A stretch of 43,672 nt of DNA from Solirubrobacter soli DSM 22325 (GTDB lineage Bacteria > Actinomycetota > Thermoleophilia > Solirubrobacterales > Solirubrobacteraceae): positions 412,222 to 455,893 of the forward strand of contig NZ_AUIK01000010.1 of the NCBI RefSeq assembly GCF_000423665.1. The letters are read 5' to 3'. The notes under the pieces were generated by a model that saw nothing but the letters and a program-made list of their open reading frames with translations, searched no databases and was not told where the DNA came from. Of the stretch, positions 41,962-43,672 are shown one piece after another. The position numbers and the translations under genes were made by a program. Position 1 is the first letter of the stretch. Every line of letters begins with the position of its first letter.

Positions 41962-43227
41962 TTAGAGCTTGATCGTGCGCTTCAGCGGGCCCGCGGCGAA
42001 CGTGATACGGGTGCCTTTGGCCAGGCGCTTGCCGACCAGCTTGCGCACGCTCGTCGGGCTCTTCGGGCAGCCGTGCCGCTTCGGGCACTTGACCGTGATC
42101 ACGAGCTTCGTGTCGGCCGGGATGTTGTCGACCACGAGGCGGGTGAGGAAGCCCTTGCGGTAGGTGTAGGACACGCGCAGCGGCCGGGCGGGCATCGTCG
42201 CCGGGACGGCGGTGATCGGCGCGATCGCGGTGGGCGCCGCGGTCATGGCGGCGGGCGCGGCGGTGTCCGGCGTCGCGCTCGGGGCCGGCGTGGGCGTCGG
42301 GATCGGGGTCGGCGTCGGGATCGGGGTCGGCGCCGGGGCCGGCCTGGTGTTGAGCGTGAACGTGCGCGAGACCGGCGTCGGGTCCACCCACGCGCCCACC
42401 TTGCCGCGGACCCGGACGTTGTGGCTGCCGTCGCCGAGCGCCGGGATCGTCAGGCTGGGCGTGGCCCCGCGGCCGCAGGTCGCGAACTGGCCGCGATCCC
42501 ACGAGCACTCGAACTCGGTCGCGACACCCGACGTGGCGGAGAGCGACACGGACGCGACCGTGGCGCCCTCGGCCGGGCCGGACAGGAGCTTGGTGTCGAC
42601 GACCGTGAACTTGACGGAGCTCAGCGGGCTCTTGTTGCCGCTGGGGTCGATCGCGCCCACGGTCACCTTGTGGTCACCCTCGGGCAGGCTCAGCCCCATG
42701 CCGGGGCGGCAGTTCTGCATCGTCCCGGCGTCGACGGCGCACTGCCACGTCAGGCCGCCCTCGCTCGCGTCCCAGTTGACCGCGTGGCTCGGGACGTCCA
42801 TCCCCGTCCCCACGACGGCGAGGTTCGGCACGGCGACCGGCTTCGTCGTGTCCTCGAAGCGCGCCGTCACGTTCGACGTCGTCGTGCCGCTGAGCGCGGA
42901 GATCGTGCACTTCGCGCCGACGGATGACGGGCACCCCGTCCAGCCGGCGAACGACCAGCCGGTCGCGGCGGCGGCGGTGATGTTCATCGTCGCGGGCAGG
43001 TTGGAAGTGATCGTCCACGGGTTGTTCGTGCACTTCAGGGCCGTCGAGCCGCTGACCGGATCGGCCTGCGCGCACTTGATGACGACGCCCTCGGCGCCGG
43101 TCGGCGCCGACACGCCTCCGGCGCCCTGGACGGTCAGGTTCGCCTTGATCGTGGCGTCGGCCAGTGCGGCGTCGGCGGTGGCGGCGCCGAGCACGAGGGT
43201 GCCGGCGAGGATGGCGAGCATGCGCAT
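41962..43227 (-). CDS. Secreted repeat protein with Ig-like/InlB-type modules and conserved C-terminal domain
   Basis: The 421-residue precursor begins MRMLAILAGTLVLGAATADA, a signal peptide. A divergent InlB-B-like module (about 60-125; ATGWSFAGWTGCPSS, TSNVTARFED) and Ig-like or filamin-like repeats (HKVTVGAIDPSGNKSP, HNVRVRGKVGAWVDP) follow, then a Pro/Thr linker (PTPIPTPTPIPTPTPAP) and a ~60-residue C-terminal domain with TVKCPKRHGCPKSPT and LVGKRLAKGTRI. There is no LPXTG motif. It is probably exported and loosely attached outside the cell. The upstream gene ends in a homologous C-terminal domain and stops 2 bp before this start. Confidence 0.8.
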   Translation of the reverse strand: MRMLAILAGTLVLGAATADAALADATIKANLTVQGAGGVSAPTGAEGVVIKCAQADPVSGSTALKCTNNPWTITSNLPATMNITAAAATGWSFAGWTGCPSSVGAKCTISALSGTTTSNVTARFEDTTKPVAVPNLAVVGTGMDVPSHAVNWDASEGGLTWQCAVDAGTMQNCRPGMGLSLPEGDHKVTVGAIDPSGNKSPLSSVKFTVVDTKLLSGPAEGATVASVSLSATSGVATEFECSWDRGQFATCGRGATPSLTIPALGDGSHNVRVRGKVGAWVDPTPVSRTFTLNTRPAPAPTPIPTPTPIPTPTPAPSATPDTAAPAAMTAAPTAIAPITAVPATMPARPLRVSYTYRKGFLTRLVVDNIPADTKLVITVKCPKRHGCPKSPTSVRKLVGKRLAKGTRITFAAGPLKRTIKL

Positions 43228-43229
43228 GG

Positions 43230-43672
43230 CTAGCGGCTCCTGGGGAGGGTGATGGTCCGAGTGGTGGCGCCCGCGGTCACGGAGATGCGGGTGCCGGGGG
43301 AAAGGCGCTTGCCGACGAGGCGGGTGATCGTCGTCGGCGACTTCGGGCAGCCGCGCTTGCGCGGGCAGGTGACGGTGACCGTCGCCTTCGTGCCCTTCGG
43401 CAGGCCGACGGCCTTGAGGGAGGTCAGCCGGCCCTTGGCGTAGCGGAAGCGCAGCGTGAACGGGGGCGCCGGCGCGGTGACGCGCGCGGCTGGCGTGCTG
43501 ACGGCGCCGCGGGGGCTGCCGGCGACGCCCGCGCCGTCGCCGCCCGCGCCCGCCGGGCCGCCGCTTCCGCCCGCGGTGCCGCCCGCGCCCGCCGGGCCGC
43601 CGCCCGCGCCCGCCGGGCCGCCGCCCGCGCCCGCCGGGCCGCCGCCCGCGCCCGCCGGGCCGCCGCCCGCGC
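43230..43672 (-). CDS. C-terminal part of a second secreted protein with a Gly/Pro/Ala repeat linker; 5' end outside window
   Basis: On the minus strand the frame is open from the window edge to the TAG at 43232-43230. It encodes a PAGAGGG-type repeat, then TPAARVTAPAPPFTLRF and a C-terminal domain with TVTCPRKRGCPKSPT and LVGKRLSPGTRI, ending TITLPRSR. This domain is clearly homologous to the end of the next gene (positions 41965-42160), which begins 2 bp after this stop, so the two secreted proteins are tandem paralogues in one transcript. The N-terminal part lies beyond the window. Confidence 0.8.
   Translation of the reverse strand, partial: AGGGPAGAGGGPAGAGGGPAGAGGGPAGAGGTAGGSGGPAGAGGDGAGVAGSPRGAVSTPAARVTAPAPPFTLRFRYAKGRLTSLKAVGLPKGTKATVTVTCPRKRGCPKSPTTITRLVGKRLSPGTRISVTAGATTRTITLPRSR
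43540..43672. repeat. 21-bp tandem repeat at the right window edge
   Basis: The 21-bp unit occurs perfectly at 43540, 43579, 43600, 43621 and 43642, with a partial copy at 43663; an 18-bp spacer separates the first two. It encodes a 7-residue Gly-Gly-Gly-Pro-Ala-Gly-Ala unit in the secreted protein. Confidence 0.9.

Noticed and set aside
43540..43672. CRISPR-like short repeats at the right end
   Set aside because: The units are contiguous apart from one 18-bp interruption, lack unique spacers, and read in frame as a Gly/Pro/Ala linker.

Overview
The window is very GC-rich (roughly 70% by eye), dense with genes that overlap by ATGA/GTGA, and reads like the chromosome of a soil actinobacterium. 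The secreted Gly/Pro/Ala-rich proteins, P450/ferredoxin modules, several FCD-type GntR regulators and Cox-type molybdenum hydroxylase genes fit the Solirubrobacterales (Thermoleophilia: Conexibacter/Solirubrobacter relatives). This placement is inference; there is no rRNA or marker gene. I found no tRNA, rRNA, CRISPR array, insertion sequence or prophage. Both ends fall inside GC-rich low-complexity coding repeats, so the window may be a whole contig that broke at repeats.

Layout. 1-3.4 kb: the 3' part of an FAD/Fe-S oxidoreductase, a frameshifted dicarboxylate-type carrier and a frameshifted AraC regulator with a repeat insertion. 3.4-8.9 kb: an NmrA-like protein, an encapsulin shell with its encapsulated-ferritin cargo, a sugar isomerase plus Gfo/Idh/MocA oxidoreductase pair, and a chemoreceptor. 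8.9-19.7 kb: one minus-strand operon of 11 genes that combines a P450 with its own ferredoxin and reductase, a glutamine-synthetase-like ligase with a class I amidotransferase-like hydrolase, an extradiol dioxygenase, a fumarylacetoacetate-hydrolase-fold enzyme, an aldehyde dehydrogenase, a decarboxylase-family protein, a permease and a GntR regulator. It diverges from a second GntR and an HDAC-like deacetylase across a 76-bp promoter/operator region.

21.5-35 kb: a non-coding stretch, then an ABC importer operon with an ornithine-cyclodeaminase-like gene on the minus strand, diverging from a GntR-led operon that encodes a second FAH-fold enzyme, a four-polypeptide molybdenum hydroxylase whose large subunit is split in two, CoxD/CoxE/XdhC-type maturation factors, an amidohydrolase and a small monooxygenase-fold protein. 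35-39.7 kb: a signalling island with a single-domain response regulator, a PAS-rich histidine kinase, a second receiver, a degenerate kinase-like protein and a LuxR-type regulator. 39.8-43.7 kb: a small unknown protein, a secreted CAP protein, a PcpA/LinE-like ring-cleaving dioxygenase and two tandem secreted proteins that share a C-terminal domain.

How it works together. The two catabolic blocks each have their own importer, regulators and complete redox chain. The best candidate for an undescribed system is the 8.9-21.5 kb block. Gamma-glutamylation of an amine, P450 oxidation and extradiol ring cleavage are encoded in one transcription unit; elsewhere these modules are known separately from aniline (ligase plus amidotransferase with a Rieske oxygenase) and from morpholine/piperidine degradation (P450 plus a GS-like gene). 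The substrate cannot be read from the sequence.
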